Part shown: positions 34,601-46,996 of the stretch, piece by piece
How the letters are laid out: every line of letters starts with the position of its first letter
How positions within the stretch are numbered: position 1 is the stretch's first letter
Assembly (NCBI GenBank): GCA_905182995.1
Contig: CAJJDP010000005.1
Span: 186,001 to 250,000, forward strand
Direction: 5' to 3'
DNA: 64,000 nucleotides
Origin: Paramecium octaurelia
Lineage: Eukaryota > Ciliophora > Oligohymenophorea > Peniculida > Parameciidae
Translations under genes and position numbers: made by a program
The notes under the pieces: model-generated
What the model saw: the letters and a program-made list of their open reading frames with translations, nothing else
The model's database searches: none
What the model was told of the DNA's origin: nothing

Positions 34601-35957
34601 ATTAGTAAGAGATATTAACTATATTATTAAACTTACTTTTCTTGAATAGATAGAAAATAAAACTACGCTGACAGTCTCTTTAACTACTATATTATTGGAT
34701 GAGAATAATATCCTAGTTCCTCCAAGTTCTTCTGATACTGAACTCAAAATTCCTTAAGTTATGGATGTTGTGCAAATGCAAAATACATAAAGACTTAAGG
34801 TTGTTGGATAGAGAATCATGATGGGACTATCTGGATTTGGAGTATTATGTTTACTATTTGGATAATTAGCATCATTTTTAGAAATTCTTGATATCCTATA
34901 ATATCAATCTTACCTTAGGTTCATAAATGTAGAATTTCCTTAAAATTTATATATTTATTTTTAGTCATCAGATTTTGTACAAATACAAAATATTCTGATA
35001 AATTTTAGAATAGAAGAAACATTAAATTTATTTATTTATTAAGACAATATTCAAAGTAAAGGCAAATTTTATGAATATCAACTCAATGCCGATTTATTGA
35101 GCAATATTTATGGATAGGTAGTCTAAATTTTAGTAATTTTCTTTTGCTATTTGTTACTTATGTTTTATATTTTTTTAACAAAGAATACTAAATGTACAGC
35201 TAGGTACTTGTATAATATTAGAATAATAAATTGCAAAATCGTAACTTATATTGCAATTAAATTGTATTATTTAAACAGAAGAATCCATAAATTAACTTAG
35301 AAGAAATTAAGTTAAGAATTCATTTTTTTTTTTCAAAGCAATAGTTTTGACCTAATTTTCAAAACACTACTTTTTTTAGACTCAAATGTATTACTTAACT
35401 TGAGATCAAAAATATCATTTGGAATTTGTTTGATGCTTTTTGTTGTAGTGATAAAAAGTTTAATTATACCATTTTAAAGAATGAGTAAACTAGGAGGAAT
35501 TAAAAATTTTAAGGAATAATAGCTTGAGTCGATTATATTGTTAAAAAAGTTTTTATTTCTATTAATTTTAATCAAGATTTAAGTCGAACCTCTGCTTCAG
35601 TGTTTTTTATTATCCTTTTGCTAATTACTATTTATTTAAGTCATATGGTTTTTTTCATTAGCAAATTCAAAGTTCGAATTTATATTAATCCTTTTGAATG
35701 AATTTCCAATAATGCTGTTTACTTTCATGAACGCAGCATTTTGCTCGGACTTTTTATAGTATTTTAATCAACAAACAAAACTATTCATTGGCTTTTTTTT
35801 AATTGGAATTTTGCTTATTAGTATATTTGGGCCAATTATTAAATAAATAAGTCGAATTTATAATAAAATGTCAAATTTTTTAAGTGAAAGAAAAGAAAGG
35901 ATAAAAAAAATATAAATTCAGTCTATCTTCTATACTTTCACCTATAAAATGAAATGA
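31652..35957 (+). CDS. Large cysteine-rich surface protein with C-terminal membrane domain, frame broken
   Basis: About 1420 codons. The N-terminal third has two lectin-like units (FGLDSHDQLSIELKLWK, IDNWNSNTFLIYIDN; then LSFEKQITLPNHVAISLKLK). The middle has repeated cysteine modules built on CGD..E.CDDGN...DGC, such as ICGDLILKSYEECDDGNQI and CGNGIIQEDEFCDDGNTI. The end (from about 34800) has several hydrophobic helices, so the cysteine part should face outside or a vesicle lumen. Two 22-nt introns fit. Damage: an in-frame TGA at 31799-31801 before LHDGFPC, and +1 shifts at G3 32604-32606 and A3 32819-32821. The last 3 kb is one open frame. Ciliates have many such proteins; function unknown. 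Could be a young pseudogene, but the shifts look like base-calling errors. The start at 31652 is tentative. Confidence 0.7.
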
Positions 35958-37468
35958 AATTAGTATTTTATATTTCAAATAAAAAATATATACTTAAGTT
36001 AAAACTTTTTTTAAAAAGTCTTAATAGCATAATTCATAGATTTTATATTCGACAATCATATAAAATTAGTATCTAATTCATTAGAATTAGAATAATATAT
36101 ATTTAATCAATTTTCATTTTTAAATTCATTCCTTTATGATCAACAAATAGATGCTGCCCTATAACACTGATCTTTCGATATATATAAATTTCTGTCAATG
36201 TTGTTTTTGATTCAATAAATTTAGGCCTTTATAATTATATATGTTATCTACTTTAATTCTAGTTTTGCAGATGAGCTTTAAAAGGGCATCTAAATATTTA
36301 GCTCAGAGTAAACCTGGTTTTAATTCTTCAAATATCGTAAATTTTGATTATTAAAGGAACAAATGGAGGAAATACAACTAGTATAATTTGTAATTACTAT
36401 GTTTTTCCAAAAATTTAAAGAGAATATTAAGTAGCTGGAGGTGGAATTTACAATACTATCTATTGATTGGATGAAGAAAAATATCACTACCTTTTTCTAT
36501 CCATTAAGAATTTAAAAATGATAAATTAAATAACTAAAGAATATTAACCAAATTTTTCAACGTCAATAGCAGTCTTAATTTTAAATAAACTTGGAAATTT
36601 AATTTACTGTACTTTCTAATCAATTAATGATAAAAAAGCGTAAAACATTGGTATTTATTAATTTAACTAAAATGCTGAGATGATTTAAAAATTTCAAGTA
36701 ATTTCTATGGAAAAAAGTATGTGTTCTATCAATATGAAGCATAATATAATACTATAAATGATGAATTAGAAATTAGAATTAAAGGAAACTACATAATGGG
36801 CTTTTAGGAATTTTTGATTAAATTCAAGGCATAAACCTTTTCTGAAATTCGAATACAACAATTTCTAAATTTTTTGGTCGATAATTACCTGCTGATTTTA
36901 TTTTTAATGGTGTTTGAAATTATTAATGAGTTTAGCTCTAGAATTTTTGAAATCAAGGTCTTAAAAGAAAAATTTATCAAATATACAAAATAAAAGGTAA
37001 ATGGTTTTGAGATTAAATATTTATAATTAATATTTAAAATTCTTCATTATAGTATAAGATTTTTTAATAATAAAAATTTCTTTAATTGAAATACTCAACA
37101 CTTCATTTTAGTATTTTCAATATTGAAGAAATTATATAAATTAACATATATTTAATAGTTTATTCAAAGCGCTGAATTGTTTAACATTTACTCCGAAATC
37201 ATAGAGTGATTCGTCTAAATATTTCAAGATCTTCTATCTTAGAGCATTAAAATAAGATCATCTTCTAATAATGATAATTAAAGGCAATTGAAATTTAATT
37301 TTTGAGATATTTAATTTCCATATATTATTGTATTAAAGGCTCTAAAATACGAAATGAATAACTAGCCTTATTTTAAATTTAATTTATGGAAAAAAGTGAT
37401 TAATAAGTATAAATTTTTTATAGTGAAGGATTATAGTTTGTTAATTTTAGTTATGAAAAAATAGAAAC
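35958..37468. other. Long AT-rich region with possible coding remnants
   Basis: 1.5 kb without a clear gene. On the plus strand, 36275-36830 holds overlapping open stretches in different frames, for example MSFKRASKYLAQSKPGFNSS and later LDEEKYHYLFLSIKNLKMIN; they do not join with standard introns. They may be a decayed gene or one with several sequence errors. The remainder (36860-37460) is very AT-rich and without recognisable content. Confidence 0.3.
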
Positions 37469-37969
37469 TCATTTAATTTTGAATATTCTTTATTTATTCT
37501 ATATTTTCTATAAAATTTAATTAGGCATTAATTTATCAATAAATTTTATAAGGTTTTCCTTTCGCCTTTCATTCGAAATTTTGATTTTCACATTATTGTT
37601 TTTTATTTGAACTTTGTTTTTTCCCAGAATGTTCCTAGCTAACAAAACCTTCTCAGATTCACTTTAAGTTAAAAATTACCCATTAATTCTTAATCTCCTC
37701 TCTGCAATAACTTTGCGTATCTAATATATCTTAAACGCATTTCCAAATCGTTTTTTTTACTTATATCTTTCTATTGATTATCGACGTATAATTTATTTGG
37801 CATAAATTTCTTAATTTGTTTGAATAATTTTTAATTCCTTCATACACTAGTCATTAGATTGTCAAAATACTGCTTCCAACTATGTCAATTTATCAATTTC
37901 TAATTTTGCGGGAATGTACTCATGATTATGGTATAAATTTGGCAGCAGCTTGTGTATTGTTTAGAACAT
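37469..37969 (-). CDS. CCT-motif protein
   Basis: 158 residues with one 24-nt intron, a multiple of three containing an in-frame TGA. It begins MFQTIHKLLPNLYHNHEY. Residues about 70-112, RRQSIERYKQKKRFGNAFKI and YQIRKVIAERRLRINGQF, match the CCT motif of CONSTANS/TOC1-type plant regulators (R..xLxRYxxKRxxRxFxKxIRYxxRKxxAExRxRxxGxF). The match includes the arginine/lysine spacing and the final RINGQF. In plants the motif mediates DNA binding and NF-Y contact. No B-box or receiver domain precedes it here, so it is a bare CCT protein. The rest is lysine-rich. Role as a transcriptional regulator is inferred. Confidence 0.72.
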
Positions 37970-38419
37970 TTAAGGATTTTTCTCAGTTTTTATGGTTAAT
38001 ATTATTTTATATCAAATTAAAGCTCTCTATTGAATTTAATCAGAAAAAATGAGAATTCAATTTAGAGGTTACATAACATTGTAAAAAGTTTAGATAATAA
38101 TGCCATCTTGACATACTTATAGTGAAATTGAATCAATTTTAATTAAATCAATGAAAAATTGGGTATCAATAAGGAATGATAATTTTAAATAGAACGATAT
38201 GAGTACTAATAAGAACTGTAATTAGTTTAATGGTCCATTTGTGTGATTATGATTATATTATATTTAAAACTTGGATAATTGAAATTATACTATTAAGGTT
38301 AGTAAATTATTTAAAATTAAGGAGATGTTTTAATTGAATGAAGGAATTTCAATATTAGTTGATGATAATTTAAAGTTTATGGATATTATTAATAATATTA
38401 TTTTATTTGCTTTGATTTA
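37970..38419. other. Spacer, no supported gene
   Basis: 450 bp between two minus-strand genes. A 32-codon plus-strand frame near 38150 (MKNWVSIRNDNFKQND) is too short and isolated to call. Confidence 0.4.
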
Positions 38420-38890
38420 TCATTTTCTCAATTCAGCCTCTAAAGTAGCTATTTGCTCCCTTAATTAATCTTAATATCCTTTATTAGTTTCTTAAGCTCT
38501 CTCCCAAGCCCTTCTAGTCAATGGATGTAATTCAAGTCTATCTTCTAAAGTTTTTCTAAGAAATGTATGATTTATAAAACCTGTAAAAATTATTTTATCT
38601 TAAGCCGTCTAATTTTGCATTGGTGGCTATGGCATAAAGAGGAATTGCAACCGCAGCTGTAGACCATAAAATTCTGACTGATTATTATTGGGAAGCATAA
38701 TGTCTTCCAATTAGACAAAGAGCACCAAGGCCAGCATTTGTTAGCCAATCTTATTAAAAATGAGGTTTGTACATGAGAGAGTATGTGGATTTGCATAACC
38801 AGGTAATGGTCTATATTAGAATGGTTAAAATCCCTATTCCTCAAGTCTTTGTTTGATTTCAGGAGTTAAACTGGGGATTGCTTATTGCAT
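38420..38890 (-). CDS. Small membrane protein, possibly mitochondrial
   Basis: 140 residues with introns of 23 and 25 nt; phase exact. It begins MQQAIPSLTPEIKQRLEEQG. Two hydrophobic helices follow: WLTNAGLGALCLIGRHYAS and LWSTAAVAIPLYAIATNAKL. The C-terminal third is amphipathic and charged (LHPLTRRAWERAQETNKGY, then a coiled-coil-like end). I do not recognise a family. Size, helix pair and basic character would suit an accessory subunit of a mitochondrial membrane complex, but this is a guess. It starts 36 bp from the end of the RRP41 gene; both run on the minus strand. Confidence 0.7.
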
Positions 38891-38926
38891 AATAATTATA
38901 TTTAATTATATCAAATACACAATTAT

Positions 38927-39632
38927 TCATTAATCTATCTATTTTTGTTTGATTTAATAAATTTCTTCCTTCATCCACTGATAGATTTCATCTGCTTTTT
39001 ATACAGCCAGTTTACTTAATTAATCCATTTCCTGCTATTGTAATTTTAGTGTTTTTAATTCATAGAAGTCGATTTTCTATTTTCTCGATTGATACGATAT
39101 AGTAAGTTCCCCTTGAGCTGTTTTACTTTCTTCTTATGTCAGATCTACAATTAAATTGCCTTGGTCCAGACCTACTGTGACTGAGACAAGAAAGTCCTTC
39201 ATAGAAACACCAGCATCCAATAATGCCAAAGTGATTGCATTGAAAACAGCACTTTTAGAACTTCCATCATTTTAGATGACACAAACTGAAATTGAGATTT
39301 CTGATTTCCCATTTTCATCCAAGATGATGAGATTTTCAAAGGATTCTTTAAGGTTTTCAGCAAACATTGAGTAATCCTTATCAAATTTAGAACTTCTTTT
39401 CGATTCTATGTTGCTGAATGGTGAAACAGAGTACTCAATTAGCAATAACTCTGATTATGTTTTCTGATATAAAATCATAATTTACAGCTCTTGGTCCCTA
39501 GACTAAACAAATGACTTCAGTGAGTCCTTATTTATATAAGCAAGACCCGTCAACAGAGAGATCAATGGCAAGTTTAAACTCGATATTTCTCATTTATTAG
39601 AGTTTCCTGCCATCCTACCTTTTCAAACTCAT
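38927..39632 (-). CDS. RRP41: Exosome subunit RRP41 (RNase PH-like)
   Basis: 227 residues with one 22-nt intron after LVQGPRA; an alternative 37-nt intron is also in phase. It begins MSLKRQDGRKLQQMRNIEF, matching the (R.DGR)..(MR.I) start of RRP41. DGSCLYKQGLTEVICLVQGP, IEYSVSPFSNIESKRSS and AVFNAITLALLDAGVSMKD are the RNase PH-fold landmarks. The eukaryotic exosome ring is catalytically inactive; RRP41 pairs with RRP45 to thread RNA to Rrp44/Rrp6. A longer-than-usual charged C-terminal helix (ADEIYQWMKEEIYQIKQKQ) is present. The start is 22 bp from the stop of the ABHD17-like gene, on the same strand. Confidence 0.9.
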
Positions 39633-39654
39633 AAAATAAAATTATAATATTAGA

Positions 39655-40457
39655 TCATTTATTTGTTACTAAATTAAAGAAATCTTCTAAGGGTTCGCTT
39701 ATGTCTTTGATCATATCGTATTTAGTATGAGTCATGTCCTGATTCAAATATATTGGCTTTACAATTGAGCGTAAACTAGTCTACAATAAATTATACTTAT
39801 CATATATTTCAATTGTTTAAGTATACTTAATGATATCGTCAGCTAGGCCATGAATTAAGAGTGTAGGAATTGTTATGTTTTTTGCATAATTCACATTCTA
39901 AAATCTATCTTTTACTAGGGCTCCAAAAATACCCGCATATTCATGAGCTATTTTGCTGAATGAAGCATATGCTGATATTAATATTAAACCTTTTCCTTTA
40001 TTGAGATTAGCCAAATAGCAAGCAGGACCTGTACCCATGGACCTAATATTTCCAATAATTCTACCTGCCCATCAAATAAATCTCTGCATTTTCTTATGTG
40101 TTCTCGATATACTCGTAAGCAGCAAGTGCATCTTACTAAATATTTTCTTCAGTAGGCTCTGCATCCTTATATAGGCCATAGTTAGGATATTCTATTGCTA
40201 ATATATTGAAATCTTTTTCAGTGGCACCTTTTAATTATTACATAAATTAAGATGCTCCATATCTATTCTTTTAATCAGTCTATATACAAATCTTGAGAAT
40301 TTCCGTGAAAATATATTATCCAAATTTTAGAAGTGCCTTTCGTCATGTAGCAAGGAACTTTTCTATCTCTGCTTTTGATGAATATCAAATTAGTTCCAAA
40401 AGACCCTTAATTGTATTAAGGCTTAGGTGCTGGAAAAAAAAATTAATTCAATTACAT
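39655..40457 (-). CDS. ABHD17-like serine hydrolase (alpha/beta fold)
   Basis: 251 residues with introns of 25 and 22 nt. It begins MQLNQFFFPAPKPQYNQGSF. The oxyanion segment is IIYFHGNSQD, the nucleophile elbow YLMGRSMGTGPA (GxSxG; the serine codon begins just after the second intron), the acid DD in LLIHGLADDIIKYT and the histidine in NQDMTHTKY. Layout and size match the ABHD17/bem46-like family, some members of which remove palmitate from proteins. The cysteine-rich N-terminus that anchors animal ABHD17 is absent; a hydrophobic FFF patch replaces it. Substrate here unknown. Confidence 0.87.
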
Positions 40458-41630
40458 TAATATTTTATATAAAATAATTTTGTCATTTCTCCTTAATTCC
40501 TTTTTATCTATTATTCAGTTTCAATATATCTCAGCTCAGTTATTTTCTAATCAATAAATCCCAAAAGAGCCAATAGGAGATTTTTTTCTTAAATCAAACT
40601 GCGCTTTTTTTATAATTGCACCTTTACAAAAAGAGGAAAACAATTTTAAAAATCTTAACTACATTAACCTAATCTCAAATATAAGAAAATATTATTATCC
40701 ATTTAATGATGTTGGTTGATCTATAGTTTAATTCATAAAAAGAAAAAATCTAAAATTATCTTTTAAAATAATTGTTACAAAAAATAATGTTGAAAATAAA
40801 AAATCTTCTTGGAGGATGAAGATTTTATAATTGCTACTCTGATTATTATTCTTTTGAAAATAAGGAATGAGTTAGCTTATTTTTTATTAAAACTTTAAAC
40901 GTTCAGAATTTACGAATAACTTAATTAATAAATCCAACTCTATATATTACTCATTAATGTTATTGATAATTTTTAACTCAATCGACAATAATTTTAAATT
41001 GTTTATTTATCATGACTGGGCTGAATTTGATCTATTAATATCTGTCAGTTAAAATCAAGTTTATCGATTAAATAAAATTCATTTCAAGTCATTTGAAAAC
41101 ATGATTTAAATTCTTTAATTAAAGACCCAATTAATTAATATGAATAAAGCATCTTAGTTCCGTCATAAATTTTTGAGTTAAAAGCTATATTAAGATTATT
41201 TTAAACTGATTATATAAAATAAGATCACATTTAGGAGATATCTTAAAAAATTACAAAATCATTGAATTTGTAAATTAATCTTCCAAGCCTCCTCAATACC
41301 TAATAATTAAATTCAAATAAATTAATCAAAATCATATATTATCTTTTGATTTGTTTTAAAGACTAGAAACATGATACTATATTTTAATAGATGTTTGTCT
41401 AGTCAATTTTATTTCTAAATGAATGGAAAAAAGATCGTAAATATCTAACATATAAAAACTACCATAAAAAATAGTGAAAAATCTTTATAATATATTTAAG
41501 GTTTTACATATCTTTAGTGACAAAATATTGTTGAAATACATCTTTAATAGCATTCATAAATAAAAAATTCAGTTCTGCTCTAAAAATAAGTAGTAATTAT
41601 ATTTTTGATTTTATTAATATTAATATTCAT
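40458..41630. other. Long AT-rich spacer, no gene seen
   Basis: 1.17 kb between two divergent genes, extremely AT-rich with many poly-A and poly-T tracts and no open frame with an intron-consistent structure on either strand. No tRNA-like cloverleaf was noticed. It is among the largest empty intervals in the window. Confidence 0.45.
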
Positions 41631-42149
41631 ATGTTTTCTATCGATCACCCTTTGGACTCTTTGTTAAGATACAAAAAATTCCCTTTAAGAGAGCCTTTAA
41701 GAAGAAACTATCAGACTTGTAATACCAATCCCTTTGGGAGGAAAACTCCAGATTTAACTTTTACTTAAAGCCTTTAAAAATAAATAAAAATACCCCTAAA
41801 CCTGAATAAGTTATATCAAAAGAAAACCAAAAATATAATTGTTCATGAAAGCTCGTCTGTTAATACGTCAATGCGTTTGTAACCACCTATTTTCATAATG
41901 AAAACAATTAACATTCGAACATAATCAACTGATGAACCTAAATTACAAAGACCATCGATCATTAACAAAAAATCATAAAATGATTCTATTTATTGTGATT
42001 CTTCTGATAATTCTGATTTCAACGAATTAAGAAGAACTTATTTGTAAAAATATTGCAGACCAAAACTTAATTAAATCGACCGACAGCCCCGATTTCGAAT
42101 ACACTCTGTAAATGAAGACGCATTAGATCCCTGGACTGTAGATATATGA
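41631..42149 (+). CDS. Basic hypothetical protein
   Basis: An intronless 172-residue frame starting MFSIDHPLDSLLRYKKFPL and ending LDPWTVDI. It is rich in arginine, lysine, asparagine and serine. Motifs such as SSSVNTSMRLQPP and CDSSDNSDFNELRRTY look like phosphorylation sites. No membrane segment and no known domain. Codon use and clean ends suggest a real gene. It is convergent with the coiled-coil/EF-hand gene, 96 bp apart. Confidence 0.6.
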
Positions 42150-42245
42150 ATAAATTCTTATATTTATAAACCTGTTCTTATACTATATTTATGTAATTAT
42201 TAATTCAGGTAGTACTAAATTAATAGACCTAAAAATACAATTACA

Positions 42246-45200
42246 TCACCACTTCTTCTTAATTTAAGTCCTAAAGTAATCTCTAATTACACTTGAACAA
42301 CTCGAGACATCTTAGTAATTCCAAGTAACTTTAAGTTTAGTAAATATAAACATAAATAAAACAAAGTATATATTATTATTGAAACAAATAAAGGGTTCAA
42401 GTAATTTAGAAATCCCATCATTTACTTTAAGCAGTAAGTCTTTTGCATTGTTCCTCTAATATTCTCCATAACAACCAAGAATAGGGATGGTTGTTTTTAA
42501 GTGACTATATATTAGATAAGGAATATTTACATCATCCAGTTTTCTTACTAGATTCTAATAATATTCTGTAAAAACTAGATTTTCTTTTAATCTCTGTGTT
42601 AGTTATTTTCTCTACTCGTTCCATTTACTCTATAATATTTTGAATTGCTCATTGTTGTATTATAGAAATGCATCTTATTTATCTTTTTGAAATAATTAAT
42701 TTGACATACAAAACATGCCAAATTAATAGAAAGAGAGACCATCTGAATTGCCACAAGTTTCGATAAACTTTTAAATAAACATTTGTTAATCCTTTTATCC
42801 TTCTTCTATTAGGTTAAATAAAATAGTAAATTCCTCGATACTTATTGAATCATCATCATTAATATCAACTGCTTAGAATAATTCCTTAAAGTTATCCTAA
42901 TGAATTTTTTTCATCAATTAGAATTATTGTAATGATTCCATAAAAAATAAATCTAAATCTATGTATCTATTTCCGTTAAGAATTTAGATCTAAGATTTAA
43001 ATTTTGATTAGATTTCAATTATATGTTCTTCTAAAGATGCTAATTGATCCAAAGCTTTATCGTATAAAACCAGAACGCCTTCATAGTTTTGAGTGCATGA
43101 GATGAGATTTTCTGATTTCTATTGTACATCCAAATGTTATAGAGTTGAGAAATAGAAATCCAAATCTTCATCATTGATGGGATCCTAAATTTATAGAAAC
43201 CTAGAAAATAGTCTAACTCTGGGGATGGTTCTATAAAATATCACTGCCTAACACAGCATAGTTAACTTATTCTCAGCTATTTATTTCAATCCAAAAGTAT
43301 TCATATAGAATTCATAACAAATAACATAAATTGGTTATTTTCTTTCTAGTCTTTCTTTGTAGAATTGTGTTATCAATTTAAAAACGTTTTAAAGTTGCAT
43401 TGTCTATTCAATATTCTCTGGATGTTATAAACTAAATAGATAAATGATATACTTGATTGTTTAAACAAATTATTTAATGAATTCTAGAGCAGTTTCTTTT
43501 AACTGTTATTCCTTATCTCTAATAGTTTTTGTTTCAGGTGCAGGGGGGGTAAGATAAGATCCTTTTCTTTAGACTAAAATATTGTGTAAAATTACGTTGA
43601 TTAACATAAATTGAATTATTTTAAGAATTTGGTTGTGAATTATTAAATTTATATGATAATTTCTTTGTGCTAGATCTCTTGAACACTTATTCATTTTAGT
43701 TATTTTAATCAATTAGATTTTCTCCAAATTAATCATCATCGTTGTTCACTTCATTTAAATTTAATAGTGTATTTCTAATTTGAGATGAATTAAGTTGATC
43801 CTATTCTTTATTTGATGACTCTTAAACTTTATCTACTTATCCTATTTAATTTGTATCGTATCCTAATTATTATTATGCATATTAATTACTTAATTTTTAG
43901 ACTCCTTAATTAATTTAATTGTTTTATTGACCATTTTACTAAGCGTTTATTTATTCACCGTTTGGCTTTTTATAATTTTAAACTTTTGATTATTTTTAGT
44001 TTGAGTTAACATTATGAGAAGTCGATTTTACATTATCTGAAGGTTTCTTTTAATGGAGTGTTAATTTGCCTTATGATTATTAGTTATTTGAGTTGGATGT
44101 CTATATTTTTGAAGCTGTATTATTAGATAATTCTTTGTTTAAAGGTGTTTAATTTTACGAATTAGTTTAACTCGCATTATGGCTTGTAAAATTACTGTTT
44201 TATCCCTAGGTCTTTTCAGTCTTATCATTTTTCCCATTTTTTATACTATTATCTTATTGTTATTATTATAGTTAATTTTATTATTTTGATTTCTAATTAT
44301 TATTTAGATTATTTTTATCTACTAATTTTTCCATTGTGTTTTAAGGAGTCCTTTATTATTCTCTGACTGGTCCTAATGACATTTACTCTCCATTATTTTC
44401 TTCAAGGGAGACAATAATCCTCTTTTTTTATTGTCTGCTTTGTAATAATGATTATAATTCAGATTAAAGTCTTTCTATTTCTTTTTAGAGAGCTGATAGA
44501 GATATTTCCTATATATAATGTATGATTGATTACTTATGATGAGATTTTATGAGAATTTATTTCATGTTCTCTGATTAGATGTTGTTTAGTTCTTTGTAAT
44601 TCTGTTATTATGTTATTAGATAACTTCAGTTTTTCTTCTAAGTCATACTTTTAATCTAATAATCTTTTCATTTAATCATGATTATCGGAAGTGTGTGGTT
44701 CGTAATACTCATCTTCATTATGCAAACCAGTTTGAGTGCCTTGATGAAAAATGAATTTGATGTCAGTTTGATTAGCAGTTGAGATTTTTATTTTATCATG
44801 ATCCAAAGTCTAAGTATATTTTTCTTTTTTGATTGACATCATTTCAGAGAAATCTTCCATAGTTGTCCCTTTGTGATTTTATTCACTCAAACAACTATCA
44901 ATAGATATCTGAGAGTAACGCTTTGTTTTGGCTGTTCTCAACTCCTAGGATTTCTAATAGATTGCTGTTTATAATCTTTCATTTTCTTAGGTCAAATTCT
45001 CAACTTAATTTTAGAGTGCTTCTTTAATCTCCAATAAATCTCTTCTCTAATTCTTAAGATACTCAACTTCTTATTCAATTTCTTTCTTTTATTCTTATAT
45101 GCTAAAGAAGTTATCTTTAATATTTTTAAGTTTAAACTTCTTTCTTTCAAATTTAGTGCTTAATGAATTAAATTCATCATCTATTTATTTTAATTTATCC

Positions 45201-45798
45201 TCTAAAAATTTAACAGAATTCTAATATGTTTAATGCAACTAAATTATTTAAAATATTAATAATACTGATTTGAGTTGCTATAGATATTCATTTTCCTGAT
45301 TGTTCTTCTCATCATCTAATGATTTAAGTAGGAATGTATTGTAATTAACATATTGATTCCATATTTTCTCTAGTAGTACACTACCTAATGATGAGATTAT
45401 ACCTTTTTTCAACACAATCTAATGATATTTCTCGCACCAACTCTTTTAAACTTAGGTTAAATATCTTTTCAATTTCTCTTAGTTATTACTATTACATCAT
45501 TTTCTTATTAGAGACTACCTGTTACATCTAATAATCAAGCCATTAAGCCAATTTGATAACATCTTGCCTTTGAGTGAGCACATTTACTTTTTTCAACCTT
45601 TAAGTATGAGTAGAGAGATGATTGGAAAAAGAAGCAGATTCCTATAGGAATTCTTTAATCTTATCTTTGTTTCTCATATCCAATAAATTGACATTGATAT
45701 CTGAAATTTCTAATGGTTCAATATGGATTCATACTTTTGTTATAGTCTTGATCAATCTCACTATATTCATTGTATTTATAGGGATTATCGCTGAGCAT
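42246..45798 (-). CDS. Coiled-coil, glutamine/asparagine-rich protein with C-terminal EF-hand
   Basis: About 1160 residues. Introns of 25, 19 and 25 nt fit. It begins MLSDNPYKYNEYSEIDQD; residues 40-420 are largely coiled coil (KKEIEQEVEYLKNQRRDLLE). A long Q/N/S-rich low-complexity region follows (roughly 43650-44400), then a helical C-terminal part with DINDDDSISIEEFTILF, a good EF-hand loop, and a weaker partner at CGNSDGLSFYQF. The frame breaks at the G7 run 43543-43549; dropping one base joins SLKKRILSYPP to PETKTIRDKEQ, and the total then equals a whole number of codons. If the break is real there would be two genes. The last 60 residues before the TGA at 42246 may be untranslated. Function unknown. 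Confidence 0.68.
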
Positions 45799-45902
45799 TT
45801 AAGAATAGAAATCATTTCTACTCTATCTGTTTTATACTTCAACTTCTGTTATCTAAGACTTTGTTAATAAGGGTGAGCTATAGTATTGCTGAAAAATATA
45901 TG

Positions 45903-46097
45903 TCATTTTACATCTTAACGAGTTTCGAATTTTTCATTCCTGAGAAATGAAATGTTGGTTTTATTATTTGGTAAAGTCTTGAAACCAATGTCTTTTGGTT
46001 ATCTGATTTTTATTTGAGCATTTAACATCGAATCAAGAGTTTTGAGTTTTGATTATGGTGATTTGGTAGTAATATTGGGTAAAGTTTAGGCTTACAT
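45903..46097 (-). CDS. Very small hypothetical protein
   Basis: A 64-residue frame starting MQAQTLPNITTKSPQSKLK and ending KFETRQDVK. It has normal composition, in-frame glutamine TAA codons, no introns and a clean TGA. It sits 104 bp upstream of the coiled-coil gene on the same strand, so it could instead be part of a longer leader. The segment PKDIGFKTLPNNKTNISF gives no family clue. Confidence 0.4.
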
Positions 46098-46996
46098 TGA
46101 ATTAAGTAGGAAATTAAAATATAATAATAAAATATAATACAACAATATATGTTTTCAGGAGGTATTTTACTAGACAATCTAAAAAATTTAAGTCTGGGCA
46201 TTGATTAACTTCAGAATTTTTAGTTATTATTATTGAAACCAATATCCATCTCTTATATTTATGAGAATTTACTTTTTGGGGATTCTGATAGGGTCCGAGC
46301 TATATTTAAAATAATTTTGTATGCAATTAAAATTTTGAAATATTGAGATTATGGTAATCATAAAATTCTTCCTATTTTCCAATTGTTTATTAAAGCATAA
46401 CCTTTAATGCTTGCATTTTAAGATTTTGGTTAAGAAGAGATATTTATCTCTCAATTCCTTTATTTGTTTTTGTATCTCTGAATTTCGAGTTGTCTTTATA
46501 ATAATTTTCAATCATTGTTTTTCATTGTTCTCTTAAATTATTCTAGATATTATCATCAGATGTATGTTATTATCAATCACTTTACTTAGGAAGAATCAGA
46601 TTTTAAATTTTTTTCACAATGATAAAATTATTCCTATTACAATATTAATTTTACTAAACCTAATCTAAGTCTATTGCTTAATTTATCAATGATTAATTTC
46701 TTTTATATTTTTATAATATTATTATTACTATAACTATTATAATTGAATAAATAATTGTAAAAGATTTAGTAATTCATTTGATAATATAAAGTTTCATAGT
46801 TTAATTTAATAACTTGTAAATTTAGTCAGTTCATCAAATTTATCTATCTATCCTATGATTATTAATATTCCACTCACTCATTCCAGAGATCTAATAATAT
46901 AAGATGAATCATTTTTCTTTATTCTATTAGCATTCTTAATTTGTATATTAATAATAATAATTTATAATATTATCCATACACTTTATAATATATATA
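46098..46996. other. AT-rich spacer with one doubtful frame
   Basis: About 900 bp. A 65-codon plus-strand frame near 46149 (MFSGGILLDNLKNLSLGID) is hydrophobic and without support; many TGA codons surround it. Otherwise AT-rich and empty. The region includes the downstream flank of the signal peptide peptidase gene. Confidence 0.35.

Noticed and set aside
39199..39384. Minus-strand frame beginning with MIRITQCLLK.
   Set aside because: It is another frame of the RRP41 gene; the RRP41 frame carries all conserved motifs.
40458..41630. Possible RNA gene or replication origin in the long AT-rich spacer.
   Set aside because: No stem-loop or conserved element could be pointed to; AT richness alone is normal for this genome.
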